From Chrysopilus asiliformis (lineage: Eukaryota > Arthropoda > Insecta > Diptera > Rhagionidae), in the NCBI GenBank assembly GCA_964034945.1, contig OZ035961.1, positions 44,504,184-44,568,183 of the forward strand: DNA of 64,000 nucleotides, written 5' to 3'. Shown here piece by piece: positions 10,361-22,562 of the stretch (within the stretch, counting starts at the first letter, position 1; each line of letters opens with the position of its first letter). The translations under genes and the position numbers were made by a program. The notes below the pieces were generated by a model. The model ran no database searches. It was not told where the DNA came from and worked only from the letters and a program-made list of their open reading frames with translations.

Positions 10361-12881
10361 AGGTGATCCTTCCATTTCTGACAATTTTTTGATACTATAA
10401 CACACTTATGTATTCCAAGCAAAACCCTTTGGCCATTTTTTCCAACAATAAATAAAATCTTCCCTTAACCCAACGAAATAAGGGCAGTCGCCTTTCTACT
10501 GTTAGCACTCTTGCTGAATGCTCTGTTCTTATATCCACTCACATATGAATAAGAAAATGTCCTTTTCAACGCCCTTAGAAATTTATCTTACTCGAAACTT
10601 TATTTATAATTTTTTTTTTCAATTTCTACAATAAAATAAAAACGCCCACTGCTTAGACTGTTAAAGAAAGTAATCAGACACCCACCAATGGTTTTTGAGT
10701 CCTACGAAGCTTTGTCTTCAACATTGATTTTTGGGAAAATGACAAACCATATATAGAGGGCTATTATTTTTAACGCCAATTGTTTTTATTTGACCATCAA
10801 AACAAAGTTGTTATTTTATCTTTCGATAAAAGTGAGAAGAGGTTTCCGCATCAGAACACCTAATCAAAATTTCCTGTTATTCTACTATCGATACTATCGA
10901 AATACTCTTGAAAAAAAAAACCTAAAAGGGACTATCTTACCTTCGAAACAAAAGATTTATCTTTGATCTGTTATCGAATGGAAATAGCCAATTATTGGAG
11001 ATTGTCCTTTGCTTTTTGTTGTTCTCTAGAAAATCGAAACTGAACAAAAAAGTATTAAGATGTCAAAACTAAGATAAATAGTCCTCACAGTTTCATTCCA
11101 TGAATTATAAAATATTTGCTATTCCGCTTTTGTCTGCCGGATACTCAAAATCATAGGCCATTCAATAATTTATTGACGTTACAGATGGTTGCCGTTCATA
11201 CTAAAAACTGAACTTGGACAAAATTGAAATATTTGACAAAACGAAAAACAACAACTTCTCTGTTAAATTAATTCTTTTAAAACTTTGAATATAAAATGAA
11301 AAAAGAACTTTCTTCGTTTCAGATGAATTTTAGTCTACTTAGATGTTTCCACTTGAAGGGAATTCAGAAGATCCTACTTTACTTATTTGCTAACGAATCG
11401 AGGAGGAACAACGATAATACAATTTGTGTCAATATGTGATATGATTAAAAAACAGTTTAACTGTGATTTAAGATTGAAGAATATAAAAATATTGTTTAAA
11501 TTAAATGTAATTATTGAATGTTAAGATATTTATAAATTTAAAATATATATTATGAATAAAGACGAACAATTATTTTAAATTTGAATAATTTTGGGCTATA
11601 GGTCATATTGAAAGGTATTTATTTCTATCGAAACTATATGTCTATCTAAGTCATATGACTCATGGCCGCAATTTGCGTTTAATTCAAATGCAGGGCAAAT
11701 TTTCGGGCATTTCATATTGCAGTATGGTTCAGAATAAATTGATTTTACAGCCCAATATAGCTATTTTCCAATCACTGATAGATTTAAAAAAAAGTTTGAA
11801 GTGGACTTACTATGAGGAGCCTCTCTTTCTGAAAAGAAAATCTCATTTGAAAAAAAAACTAGCCGTGTATGAAATGCAGGGCAAATAAGTAAATGCTGTT
11901 TTATGATATTTCAAAAACTATAAATTTTAAAAACAGCAGGGCAACGAGTTTCTTATTTTTTCATCTCAACCCACTATTTTTGATTTTCCTGCAAGCAGCT
12001 TGACAAAGCTTGCCCTGTGTATGAAATAGACGTCCACATTTAAAAAAACACAATTTTATTTCCGATAACATTCCAAAAATATACACATAAGGTAAGTGTG
12101 CATAATTCGGATCACTGTTTTGAAGCTAAGAGATTAGAATTAAATTGTAAAATAACTATGAAAATTTTCAAACATTTTTACATTGTGTCATTAAGTTGAA
12201 GTGCTTATTTGTCGGAAACATTCATATTTTTTTTCTTGGAACAATTTCAATAACAACGGATCGTACTAAATCTACATAATTTGGATCATCTGCCGATTAT
12301 AATAGTATTAACCGTTTGAATAAAAAATATTTTCAGATATAGTTTAATTAATTCTTTAGTACTTGGACGTAATAGTAAGAGCAAAAAATAATTTATCACT
12401 ATTAAAAAGCTTAAATGAGTATACGGCTTCTATTCGCTATTTCTTTAGACGTTAAAAAGGAATTCGTTATTTATTGTTTGGTTAATTTTTAGCGGTAAAC
12501 TATAACAATAAATTCCGAATGTAAATACCTAAAAGTTGCGGAAAATATAAGAGAATGCACGAATATTTTTATTCTTTGATACGGTGATTAGTTTTCTTAT
12601 TTTACAAAAAATAAAGAGAGGCGATCTACATTTTGGACAACGTCCTGAATGAGAATACCAGCAAATTTTCTTTCCCGTATTACAGATGTACAGAAAAAAG
12701 CTGCACTTAATATTCAGCTGTGGAAAAATATCAAATAAACTTCAGCTTCTAAAAAATTTTCGATCAAATATTGCGTGCCAAGGGATCTCCCATAGTATTT
12801 CTTGTTGTATCTACTTGAATGCGCTTTGGAATATACTTGGAATAACCACTTAAATTATGCTTCAAAAAAATTCTTTAATAT
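10361..12881. other. unassigned AT-rich DNA
   Basis: No gene was found. The motif GCAGGGCAA recurs at 11690, 11876 and 11938, with its complement at 12010. It may be part of a worn hAT-like element, but no matching TSD was found. The rest is A/T runs. Confidence 0.4.
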
Positions 12882-13847
12882 AGTAGGGGAAGCCGGGGCT
12901 TGTATTAACAAAATTTGGAAATTGGGTCATATTTTTTTTAACAAGTAAAATTTTTGATATTGTTTTTATATCTGTAGGTCTTCAGTCAGGTATCATAAGA
13001 AATAAAAAAAAGTTTCAACCAGGTAGTCACTATATGAAAAAAAATCATTTTTATGAAAAAATGCCATCTGTTAAAACTAACCCCGGTCACGGGGCTAGTT
13101 TTAACAACGATGGGGTTAGTATTAACATAAGTTTTAACATGGAAATAATTAAAAGAAAAGATTTTTTTTTCACAAAAATTATAAAATAAACAACATATAT
13201 ATCCTTTTAAATTCAAATATATTAATTATCACAAAAACTAATAAAATGAACCAAATAAATATCCTTTTCAAGGAACATAAATTGACAAAAAAACTTAAGT
13301 CGTTTTAAAAAACAAAAAGAAATATTATTATCTAAAAAAGGTTTCAGCGAAGCTTTTTTGTACATAATTTGTATCTATGAAAACATAGTATGAGAATTCT
13401 TACTCTATGTTGTCATCGTCAGTATGTATTAACACGTGTTAATTCTTGCCCCAGGGATTTGTTAATTTTAGCCCCGACACTACTTTTTTTTAATTATTGA
13501 TTATACCAAAGATATAGTTAAGGATTGTAATAAAACCAAAGGACATTATAAATTATAGCTTCATTAACTTACATTATCGATAAAGTTATATTCAATAATA
13601 TAAAAAACTAAGACGGAAATCCAAATATTGCAAACCATAAAAAGTTCGTTTACCAGCTAAAATTCGGTTTCTGTGCTTAACCCTCACTGGCAATGAACTG
13701 TTTATGACTGATGAGTCACGATATGATTGACCTTATCGAGTGATGGACAAAAACCAAATTTCGAGATTGTGGCTCGTATATTTCGGCAGGAATAGGCTTG
13801 TTAATACTTACCCCTTTTAATACTAGGCCCGGGTTCTCCTACATAGG
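12882..13847. mobile_element. degraded TIR element with GGGGC motifs
   Basis: The ends are an imperfect inverted pair, GTAGGGGAAGCCGGGGC at the left and, reversed, GTAGGAGAACCCGGGCC at the right. Inside are several copies of a GGGGTTAGTATTAACA-like motif in both orientations (13080-13135, 13430-13480). The region at about 37030-37430 repeats the ACTAGCCCC theme and may be related. No protein remains. Confidence 0.45.
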
Positions 13848-15299
13848 TACAGTAGAGTGGATTAAAGGAAAATATGAAATATTTTTCGAACTTGATATTC
13901 CCGTGTTGGAAGCATCTGGGGCCTATTCTACAAAAGTACAAGACTTGTATTTGTAGCTATATGTTCGCTTTAGTGTTTGAAAAAAAAGTTAACTATCTCT
14001 TTTAGCAGTATTTACAAGCAATTTGAACGTGGGGTATGTGTTCTAAAGAATTTCTCAGCAAATGAACCGTTTGTAGAAATAAGATATCAAAGAAAAATTA
14101 TGTTTTTCATGAAAAATTCAAATTTGAATTCGTAGTAAAAAATCTCACGGAAAAATGAAGTCCTTTTTTTCCTCTTTCGTCGAAAGATCCCTCAAATATA
14201 GAAGAAGTCTTTTGATCTTTCATGCAAACTACATTCAATGAAAAATGTATTTTATAAGCCCTTTAAAAAATTATATATAAAAATGACATTTTTCAACATT
14301 CCATTTTTAATTAATACAAAAGGATCTTTGACTTTTGATGGCTTCCAAAAATTTTAATATTTCACAAGTCACCCTCAGACAACATATTGAAAAACGTCAT
14401 GTATTTAAATTTACAGAGGCGAGAAATAAGGAAAAAAAAGTTTAAAACCTTTCCATAAAATAATTCAATTCAAAAATAACAAGAAAATTTTAAAACAATA
14501 AAATGGTTGATTGGAGACATGATGATAGGCTATGCTTTTAGAATATATTTTTAAGACAAACGAGAGCAAACAATAAATCCATCAAAAAACAAAATATTTG
14601 TATTTTCCTCACCAGTAGTTATGGAGAATTTAATTGTGGATGAGTTCAAAAATTCCGAAGTTATTTTCCTGGAAGGCCCAATTAAAAGAATGATCTGCAG
14701 ATATTTTATATTAAGCTTTTTTGACGTTCATGGCATTTTATTTTATTTCGAGAAAATAAATTAAAAGTTGGGTCGTTATCAAATTTTGTCAAACTATATT
14801 TGGTAATAAAATTTTGCTATTGCAATAAATCACTTTTTAATTAAACCAAGATATTTTTGTAAGAAGACCAACAAGAATTGGTTTAAGGTAGTAAACAATT
14901 TTTTCAAGAAAACCGGAACATTTTAAAATTATTACTTGATGAAGTAATAATTTTAAAATGTTCCGGTTTTCTTGGAAAAATTGTTAAAGAAAATATCAAG
15001 TACTGTATAGCGGTCCGACTCCGTCTTCATCCGTCTCGCAGTCTGAATTCCAGTTAAGAGGTTGTCCTGCATATGTTGGAAAGGAAACCTAAAAACTAGC
15101 CCAGTAGAGTATTGTTGAAGTGAACATTTTTGTTTTGCTTTTATGCCAATTGTAAACGAAATGTTTACCTTTTCTTGGTGACCAAATTCCCCTTTCCCCT
15201 TGGAAATCCTGACGACTTCTGGCTGCTGAGACTCCCCGATGGGCAGGCGTCGACTTTCGACAAAGATTAATCCCTAAAAAAATGCGTAAGAAATAAATA
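13848..15299. other. unassigned AT-rich DNA
   Basis: No coding or mobile feature was seen except the hairpin at 14896-14983. Confidence 0.4.
14896..14983. repeat. 42-bp hairpin
   Basis: The arms 14896-14937 and 14942-14983 are reverse complements with one mismatch (core AAAACCGGAACATTTTAAAA), separated by about four bases. It may be a tiny MITE or a recent inverted duplication. No TSD was identified. Confidence 0.8.
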
Positions 15300-16340
15300 A
15301 TAATGTTATAAAAAAGAATCTAGTTCAGGCATCATCAGCTAGTGGCTCAGCTGGCTCATCACACAGATTGTCTTTAACAGCGTGACCACTATAATCGACC
15401 TTTTATTGTGTGCTGTAATGCTTGTGTGTGCGGCTTCGGATCGCAGGAATAAAACGAATCGTGCTTTGAGTTGGAATCGGTGCTTTATTACCATGACGCA
15501 TTTGATTTTAAATCAGTTCGTGTCAAGCCATTGCCGTGGAAGGTTGTGTTTCATTGAACTTTAAGTACAGTGAGCAACATAATGAAAAGAAAATTTGAAA
15601 ATGAATGCGAAACACAATTTCTCTTTTCAGATAAAGAAAATTATCTGTTTATCTGATATGCCAAAAATTTTTGACAAAAAAAATGTTTAATTTGAAAAGG
15701 CACTATAATGCATTTCACCGAAATGATTGGGAAAAATTAGGTAGTGTTCAGGCCCACCAAGAATGTTCAAATCCATTTCACCTGAAAAAGAACAAAACAA
15801 CAATGAAAAAATAATAAACATAAAAACCAAATATAATTACCTCAAATCATCCTCCCAAGGAAAAGTTCCCGAATCACGATCAAGTGGAACACCCTCTCGG
15901 GGCAAAGAGTGCTCCACCAGCTACCTATAAAAAGAGAAGAACGCATTAGACGAACATCATTATTAGGGCAGTTGCCCAAGTGGGAGCAAGCTGCCTTGAC
16001 CTTACCTTGCCTCCCATTGTCTGCCTCCCATTTCTGCCACCCACTGCTACCTCTCTGTCCGTCTCACGTTCCCTCGGCAAACCTAAAAACACAAAAATAA
16101 AACACTCACTTTCACAACAAAACAAAAACTGACGTCTTCAGCTAGGAAATGTAAAACATTATTCTAAAGCCCACATTCCCTAGATGACAATTCCCTAGAT
16201 GACAAACTAGAGTACCACCACCACAACTAAAGCGTGTGAAAGATCACCAAGTCACTCTCAATCGTTTACACGATTTATTAATGCACAAAATACGGACATC
16301 CCCTCCACTAATATAGTATAAACCAGAAAATCCGCTACTT
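15300..16340. other. GC-richer unassigned stretch
   Basis: The frame at 15909-16100 is proline/leucine-rich and short and was not accepted as a gene. A box-A-like TGGCTCAGCTGG at 15347 lacks a well-placed box B. The stretch may belong to the same retroelement or transcription unit as the promoter at 16348, but nothing in it proves this. Confidence 0.35.
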
Positions 16341-16347
16341 CAGTGTG

Positions 16348-16388
16348 TATATAAGACCAAGCACTGCTGGAAGCAAATCACTTCAGTT
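16348..16388 (+). promoter_or_regulatory. TATA box with downstream initiator-like TCAGTT
   Basis: TATATAAG at 16348-16355 is followed by TCAGTT at 16383-16388, close to the arthropod initiator TCAGTY, although the spacing (A at 16385) is a few bases longer than usual. The region downstream is the 46-bp array and then an AATAAA. The arrangement could be an RNA polymerase II unit or the U3-R part of an LTR. Confidence 0.45.
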
Positions 16389-16482
16389 TCATCTCTCGAT
16401 TCGATCACGTCGAACTAACTAATCCTAACTCCTATACCAGTTAGGAAGAAACTCAGGAAGTCAATCTAGCAACATATTCGTT

Positions 16483-17560
16483 GCAACTAGGCAGAGGATA
16501 CGCTGCAAATCAGGCAGAGGATACGCTGCAAATCAGGCAGAAGATACGCTGCAATCAAGGCAATAGATACATTGCAAACTAGGCAGAAGATACGCTGCAA
16601 TCAAGGCAATAGATACATTGCAAACTAGGCAGAAGATACGCTGCAATCAAGGCAATAGATACATTGCAAACTAGGCAGAAGATACGCTGCAATCAAGGCA
16701 ATAGATACATTGCAAACTAGGCAGAAGATACGCTGCAATCCAGGCAATAGATACATTGCAAACTAGGCAGAAGATACGCTGCAATCAAGGCAATAGATAC
16801 ATTGCAAACTAGGCAGAAGATACGCTGCAATCCAGGCAATAGATACATTGCAAACTAGGCAGAAGATACGCTGCAATCAAGGCAATAGATACATTGCAAA
16901 CTAGGCAGAAGATACGCTGCAATCAAGGCAATAGATACATTGCAAACTAGGCAGAAGATACGCTGCAATCCAGGCAATAGATACATTGCAAACTAGGCAG
17001 AAGATACGCTGCAATCCAGGCAATAGATACATTGCAAACTAGGCAGAAGATACGCTGCAATCAAGGCAATAGATACATTGCAAACTAGGCAGAAGATACG
17101 CTGCAATCAAGGCAATAGATACATTGCAAACTAGGCAGAAGATACGCTGCAATCAAGGCAATAGATACATTGCAAACTAGGCAGAAGATACGCTGCAATC
17201 AAGGCAATAGATACATTGCAAACTAGGCAGAAGATACGCTGCAATCAAGGCAATAGATACATTGCAAACTAGGCAGAAGATACGCTGCAATCAAGGCAAT
17301 AGATACATTGCAAATCAGGCAGAAGATACGCTGCAATCAAGGCAATAGATACACTGCAATCAGGCAACAGATTCGTTGCAATCACGAAGAAGCTACGCTG
17401 CAAGAAGCTACGCTGTAATCAGGCAACAGATACGTTGCAACTAGGCAGATGCAACACTGCAATCAGGCAGAAGACACGCTGCAATCAGGCAACCGATACG
17501 TTGCAATCACGAAGAAGCTACGCTGCAATCAAGAAGAAGCTACGCTGCAATCAGGAAGAA
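16483..17560 (+). repeat. 46-bp minisatellite array (18 regular units plus variants)
   Basis: The motif CAATAGATACATTG recurs at exact 46-bp steps from 16561 to 17343, giving 18 units with no length change and only occasional base changes (AAGG or CAGG). Each unit is a dimer of two 23-bp halves, CAAACTAGGCAGAAGATACG plus CTG and CAATCAAGGCAATAGATACA plus TTG. Diverged monomers flank both sides (16483-16560 and 17360-17560). Tandem copies without unique spacers rule out CRISPR. Frames through it are interrupted or low-complexity. Confidence 0.95.
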
Positions 17561-17698
17561 ACTACACTACCAGCAACTACAATCAACGGACACCGAAGAC
17601 AGAAGATCCAGAGATAGTGCATAACAAGAGACGTCCACACAAAGCAACGACGGAGACATAATTAAAAAGAACATTGAATCATTATATTTGAAAACATT

Positions 17699-17704
17699 AA
17701 TAAA
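17699..17704 (+). terminator. candidate polyadenylation signal AATAAA
   Basis: AATAAA lies about 140 bp after the last diverged array unit and is followed by an AT-rich stretch. With the TATA box at 16348 it would close a transcript of about 1.3 kb carrying the whole array. Confidence 0.4.
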
Positions 17705-18519
17705 GTTAATTAGAATTAGTAAATATAAACTGTTTCATTTGACCCGGCACCTCTTCATTTATTTCGAGCTAGAAACCGTCGCAAGACGGCCTGAGCCCGA
17801 ACAGGTAGTGATGAAAAAGCCCAACTTATGTGCTAACTGAAACCCAAATTAGATCAAAATAATAAAAATGATATTGATTTTGACACTATAACTACTAAAT
17901 TTTTAAGTAACTAATTAGTAAACAAAACGAATATTTTTATATTGAATTTTTTTATTTTATTTAAATATCTTTGAACTCTATATGTGCACATTATTTTGGT
18001 GGCAACTGTATTTTAATTTGTAGTTTATAAATTTTGATTCTAAAGGGAGCGACAGTTACTTTGATGACCCCTGATCTAGTTAGATCTTAGCTGTTATCAC
18101 GATCGTTTGACAGATGCAGTATTATCAGTGGGGGGTATTATCCTAAAGGAATCCAATTTTTTAGTACAAATACTTACCTTTAGAAAATTACACCAGATAT
18201 CACTTAAGACGGTTAGAACATTATTTAAAATTTTGATTAATCACTGTGGTTGAGTTGCGGTTGTGATTTGAAATAGACAAGTTCGACAATCTTATAAAGT
18301 TTAAGAATACTTAGTGTAGTGTATCGAAAGGGAAATAATAGGTTTTTTTGTAATAATATTTAGTTTAGTGAAAAATTAATTTAAAATTTTTAATAGCCGG
18401 ATTGAACGGGCGTCGACGCTTTTTCTGGTCGGAGACAGTCAGATTGGCCCAAAAGGACTCTGGAATTAAAGCAAGTACTGTACAAATAATTTCATTAAAC
18501 ATCCCGTAGATTTGTTAAA

Positions 18520-19105
18520 GAATTTTCGGAGTTATGTGCGTTATAGATTCGGTCTTTCCCTTATTAATTATGTAGTACCAGGAAGACCGAGCCATGCTCG
18601 GCGACCTCAAAATCCTACTTTTGCTGATTTTTGGGGAAAAACTAAATTCACATGATCTTTATAGAGCTTTTCCACAGTTTTTAAATTCCCGACCTAGAAA
18701 GCTAGAACTAAAACTAACGCGCGATAACAAAATTTCATAGAAATCGGTTGAGTGGTTATTGAGTAATTGCTGTCACCGATTTCTGAAACGTTGTTTTGAG
18801 ACACCAGGAGAGGGGTATCGAGGGGAGGGAAAAGTCAGGTTTGTAGTGGGAAAATCGAAAGACCTTAGCCCCGTTAGTAATACTGTAAAGTCTCATTAAG
18901 ATAGGACCACCCAATTTCAAGATACCAGGCGAGGGGTATCGAGGGGAATTTTCTCAGTGACCTATCTAGATCGAATCCTTGTCCCCGAAAATCCCTAACC
19001 ACCAAGTTTCGTGAAAATCGTTAGGCGGGTTTTCGAGATCGTTTGTGCAGACAGACAGACAGACAGACATTCCTCGTATTATTATATTATAGGATTCAAC
19101 GATTT
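18520..19105 (+). mobile_element. retroelement-like repeat ending in CAGACAGA tract
   Basis: It contains the phrases AATTTCATAGAAATCGGTTG, GAGGGGTATCGAGGGGA (twice) and AAGTTTCGTGAAAATCG, then (CAGA)n and a terminal ATTATTATATTATAGG. This pattern is common in the 3' part of insect RTE-like and SINE repeats. There is no coding region or defined 5' end. Confidence 0.4.
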
Positions 19106-19649
19106 TTATAAAAGTTTTGCGTCGAACTAGAAACAGAGCCAATTGAATTACGCATATGCGTCTCTGGCACAAGATAAAAAGGAAAACCGCTGGAAAACAG
19201 AAAAGGGAAATTCGTAGCACCAGGAAAAACATCATAGTTTAATTTCGTCGTTGAAAATTACATATAGCAAATTCCGAAGCAGTTAACTTTCAATCAAAAG
19301 CTATCGGCCGTTGCTTCACTTTGTTTGAGGAGGACAAAGGTACATGGATCGTTTCCCGTCCTACTGAATGATTCATCGCATCAGTTCAAATATTAAATTA
19401 TTGCTTGAAATCCGTTTTCTTTTTTTTTTATTATTTAAATTCAAATTTTTTGTTTGTTCTTTCTAAATTTTCTTATTTAGACATGGTTTGCTAAACTCGT
19501 TAGTTTGGGCCAGATACGAAACCAAGGTAAGGTTATAGGGTACGAAGGACATGACCTAAAATAATAAAGTTTTCACAAAGTAGAAATTTTCCCTTTCCTA
19601 ATCCTTTTAGTTTGTAAAGGATATGTTGATGATAAGTCCCAGGCTCAAT

Positions 19650-19800
19650 ACTTTTGTAGTGTATGGTCATTGTTAGAGGTTGGCCAGATCCCCTTCACCA
19701 CTGAGCTAAGTTGGAAGGAAAATCCAGCGTGCCTACCCAACTACCATCTTAACAACACATATATCCAGCAGTTAGTAAGATCTCTCCGCCTTCACGCTAC
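19650..19800 (-). mobile_element. possible tRNA-like SINE remnant
   Basis: The minus strand shows an A box TAGCTCAGTGG and, further on, GTATTGAGCCTGGG, a weak match to a B box. The arms do not form a proper tRNA. It may be an old SINE head. Confidence 0.35.
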
Positions 19801-20759
19801 ATAAGTTAATAGAAAGCAGAGTCAGATAAAACCCATAGCTTTATATTTAACAAACATAATAATTTTATGTTTAACAAATAGCTACGGAAGGTGAAAAAAA
19901 TGTGCAAATTATGATGCCAGAAAATTTTCTCATCCCTTTTTCAGAGCAAGTCCGGAACCAAATAAAAGTTCAGTGGCAATCTCAACCCACTCCCTTAAAA
20001 CAAAGTTGAAATTAACAAAATCACAGTATATCAGATAGACAAAAAACGAGATGTTAATTATTCCCACCGAAGTCGCCAGATCTAATTTGGAATAAAAAAA
20101 AATACTAGTGAAACTCAAAATTGAGGGTATATAAAAAAAAAACTCTATATTTGACAAATTTAATTACAACAACAATTCTAACGTTCTTAAAGCTAAGAGA
20201 AACTATAGGAAGAAAAATCTAGATAATATAAATATTCAAAATAACTTTATGTGGCCATTCTTAGCAAATTTATATTCGAATCAAAATAATGTAAAATACA
20301 CAAAAAAAGGTCAGCAATCCCTGCCTTGTAATTCTTAAGTTTATTGTTAGTGTTATCGTTGAAATTTGTTAATTTATTTTATTTATTGATTTTTATATTT
20401 AATGTTTGGAAGTCCTGTCCATGGATGTGTTTGTGTTGAATGTTTTAAATTTTATGTTGATGCATGTTGCACGTTACAACGGCGGTTAACGTTGAACATT
20501 CCGGAATATTCTTTTTTGAATAGATTTTTGTACGTAGATGTAGAAATTTTCCTAGTAATATAACTTGCAGTGTTTGTGATATAATTTGTAATATAATTCG
20601 TAATTTATATTTCTTCGATTTTGCATTGGTAAAATGTTACTTTAGGGGCGCGGTTGACTAGGATCTTCATATTTTTTTCCTAGCTTTTTGGGGTCAAATG
20701 GATTTAAAAAATAAAAAAAAATGTAGTCGCTCGGCTATAGGGGGGAGCCGGAAGCCCCC

Positions 20760-21290
20760 CAAAGTTTTTTCGCAAAACCTACACATCGACCCGTCTCCTT
20801 CTCAATTCCTCCGAAAACCCCTTGTCCATCTACATGCCGTCCACGGTGATATTTTCTCCTGCCGAACTTACTTTCGTCGATTTGCACAGTTTTGCCGACT
20901 CCGCCAAGCTATTCTTTGAGAGAAATCATGACTATCTCAAGGCAAAAGCTTGACCAATCTACCAAAGTTCTTGAGCAGCCAATTCGGACTTGGTTTCCTA
21001 TGACACGAAGCTGGACATTGTCAATCCAAAGATTGATAAATTTTAAAATTTTGTCTAGCGGCAGGTGAGTTTTCTCAAAGAAGGTATCTGTGAGTATGCG
21101 GACGCTAAACCCGCAACGTACTTTCTATCTACCTTTGTAAAGAGAGGTCACCTCATTGCAATGCCATTTAATGTGGCCCTCGGGGCATGTTTTCTCCCCA
21201 GTTTTTGCTATAACTCCAAATTCCTGCAATTTGCCGATTAGGTTTTCGCCCTTGCCCCAATCGTGAATGTCCCATAGATTAATTGGCTGC
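20760..21290 (-). pseudogene. Merlin (ISXO2-like) transposase, broken
   Basis: Merlin transposases are IS1016/ISXO2-type DDE enzymes with an N-terminal zinc ribbon. On the minus strand I read in order: LQEFGVIAKTGEKTCPEGHI and KWHCNEV (zinc-ribbon part), then TDTFFEKTHLPLDKILKF, then RTLVDWSSFCLEIVMI, and finally IDESKFGRRKYHRGRHVDGQ with the first catalytic Asp (about plus 20885). Stops (after YKGR and SLKE) and a truncation at the TIR-proximal end break it. The order and motifs match the family closely. Confidence 0.85.
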
Positions 21291-21368
21291 CGGCTCCCCC
21301 CTATGGCCGAGTGACTAAATTTTTTTTATTTTTTAAATCCATTTGACCCCATAAAGCTAGGAAAAAAA

Positions 21369-21949
21369 CATAACAAAAGCTATAATTGCCAATCTGGCAA
21401 TTATTGAAAACCCGTATGGTGATTTAAGTGAACAGCGAACAGTTGTATCAAAATTCCACTTTGAAGTCAAACTTTCCAATAAGATTTTTTAAAATTTATT
21501 CCAATCGGATTTTGATGTATGGGAGTTTTATGTAGAATCATATCCTAAATAACTTTTGTTCTTGGACTTTTTTGATAAGATGCACCGTTTTTGAGATATT
21601 CGCAAAAATCGTTTTCGTTCGTGGTACCCCATATGGACCGTTTTCGCCCATTAACGAACTTAGCCTCGCATTTTACGAAAAACGGATCTGTGCAAACTTT
21701 CAAGTCTCTAGCTCAATCCGTGCGCCCGCAATCCGCGCCACAGACAGACGGACGGACAGACAGACAGACAGACAGACGGACGGACGGACGGACAGACAGA
21801 CAGACGGACGGACATGCAAAAATTAAATATTTTCATCATTCTAAACACACTGGTGTAATTCATTTTTTTGTGCGATGACGGGATCTTGGCGTTACAAACG
21901 GTAAGGCAAAGTTAATATACCCTTTGGTTTCACCATACGGGTATAAAAA
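21369..21949 (-). mobile_element. HINE copy 2, full length, inserted in Merlin TIR
   Basis: Both outer edges are defined by the interrupted Merlin arm: it starts CATAACAAAAGCTATAATTG on the plus strand and ends CCATACGGGTATAAAA. Near the 3' end of the element (plus-strand left) lies the stem-loop ATTGCCAATCTGGCAAT. The subterminal inverted repeats are ACCCGTATGGTGA. The insertion site is a run of A, consistent with the T-rich target preference of Helentrons and with no TIR at the tips. Confidence 0.9.
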
Positions 21950-22562
21950 ATATGAAGATCCTAGTCAACCGCGCCTCTAATGTAAAGTTTAGCCGAAAAC
22001 TTATTTGTACTTACAAATTGTTATTGCTGAATGTGTATTTTGCATGAAATTCTCTTGAGTTATTTGTTATGTTACGTCCAGGAATTTATGTATCGCCTAA
22101 TAAGGAATTTATGTATCACCTTCTGTCTTAATGTGTGCAGGTCGTGAAGTATACACGATTTGGTGTGCCTGGGGTGGGGTGGCAGGAGAAGCTTAGATGC
22201 TTGACTCCCAAGGTAGCCACGGGGGAAATCATGGAGAGGGGAAAAGATAAAAAAACTACTCTGGGGGTGGAAGAATGGCGGAGCCCTTACCAGCGCCAAC
22301 CTCGTCTCCTCCTTACAATTTCGCGATGCTCCCCTTCACCGCCGGAGCCTTCACATCTCTCTCATATTTCAATCTAATTAAGCATGCTTAAATGCAAACT
22401 TACCTGGTAGTTCATCGACGAAGTTGCGAATTCCGCGACTCTGCTCTTTTCTCCGTTTTTATTTTTTTTTTATTTCCTTCTTTGTTTCATCTTTTTATAC
22501 CCGTATGGTGAAACCAAAGGGTATATTAACTTTGCCTTACCGTTTGTAACGCCAAGATCCCG

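Larger units (their letters stand above)
20642..21980 (-). mobile_element. Merlin DNA transposon relic, split by a HINE
   Basis: The TIR begins TTAGGGGCGCGGTTGACTAG at 20642 and returns inverted at 21950-21980. The inverted arms extend further in as 20672-20757 and 21294-21368. A HINE (21369-21949) sits exactly inside the right arm. Removing it restores the match to the left arm. The antisense strand encodes ISXO2/Merlin transposase pieces. No clear TSD remains. Confidence 0.85.

Noticed and set aside
11690..12020. Possible hAT element with CAGGGCAA ends
   Set aside because: Several candidate ends exist and none gives an 8-bp duplication directly at the borders.
15347..15442. A-box-like TGGCTCAGCTGG with a possible B box at 15432
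   Set aside because: The spacing of about 85 bp and the poor B box do not support a tRNA gene or SINE.
16483..17560. Regular array considered as a CRISPR
   Set aside because: The units are contiguous copies without unique spacers, and the sequence is eukaryotic.
20698..20919. Plus-strand 73-codon frame
   Set aside because: Antisense shadow of the Merlin transposase relic.
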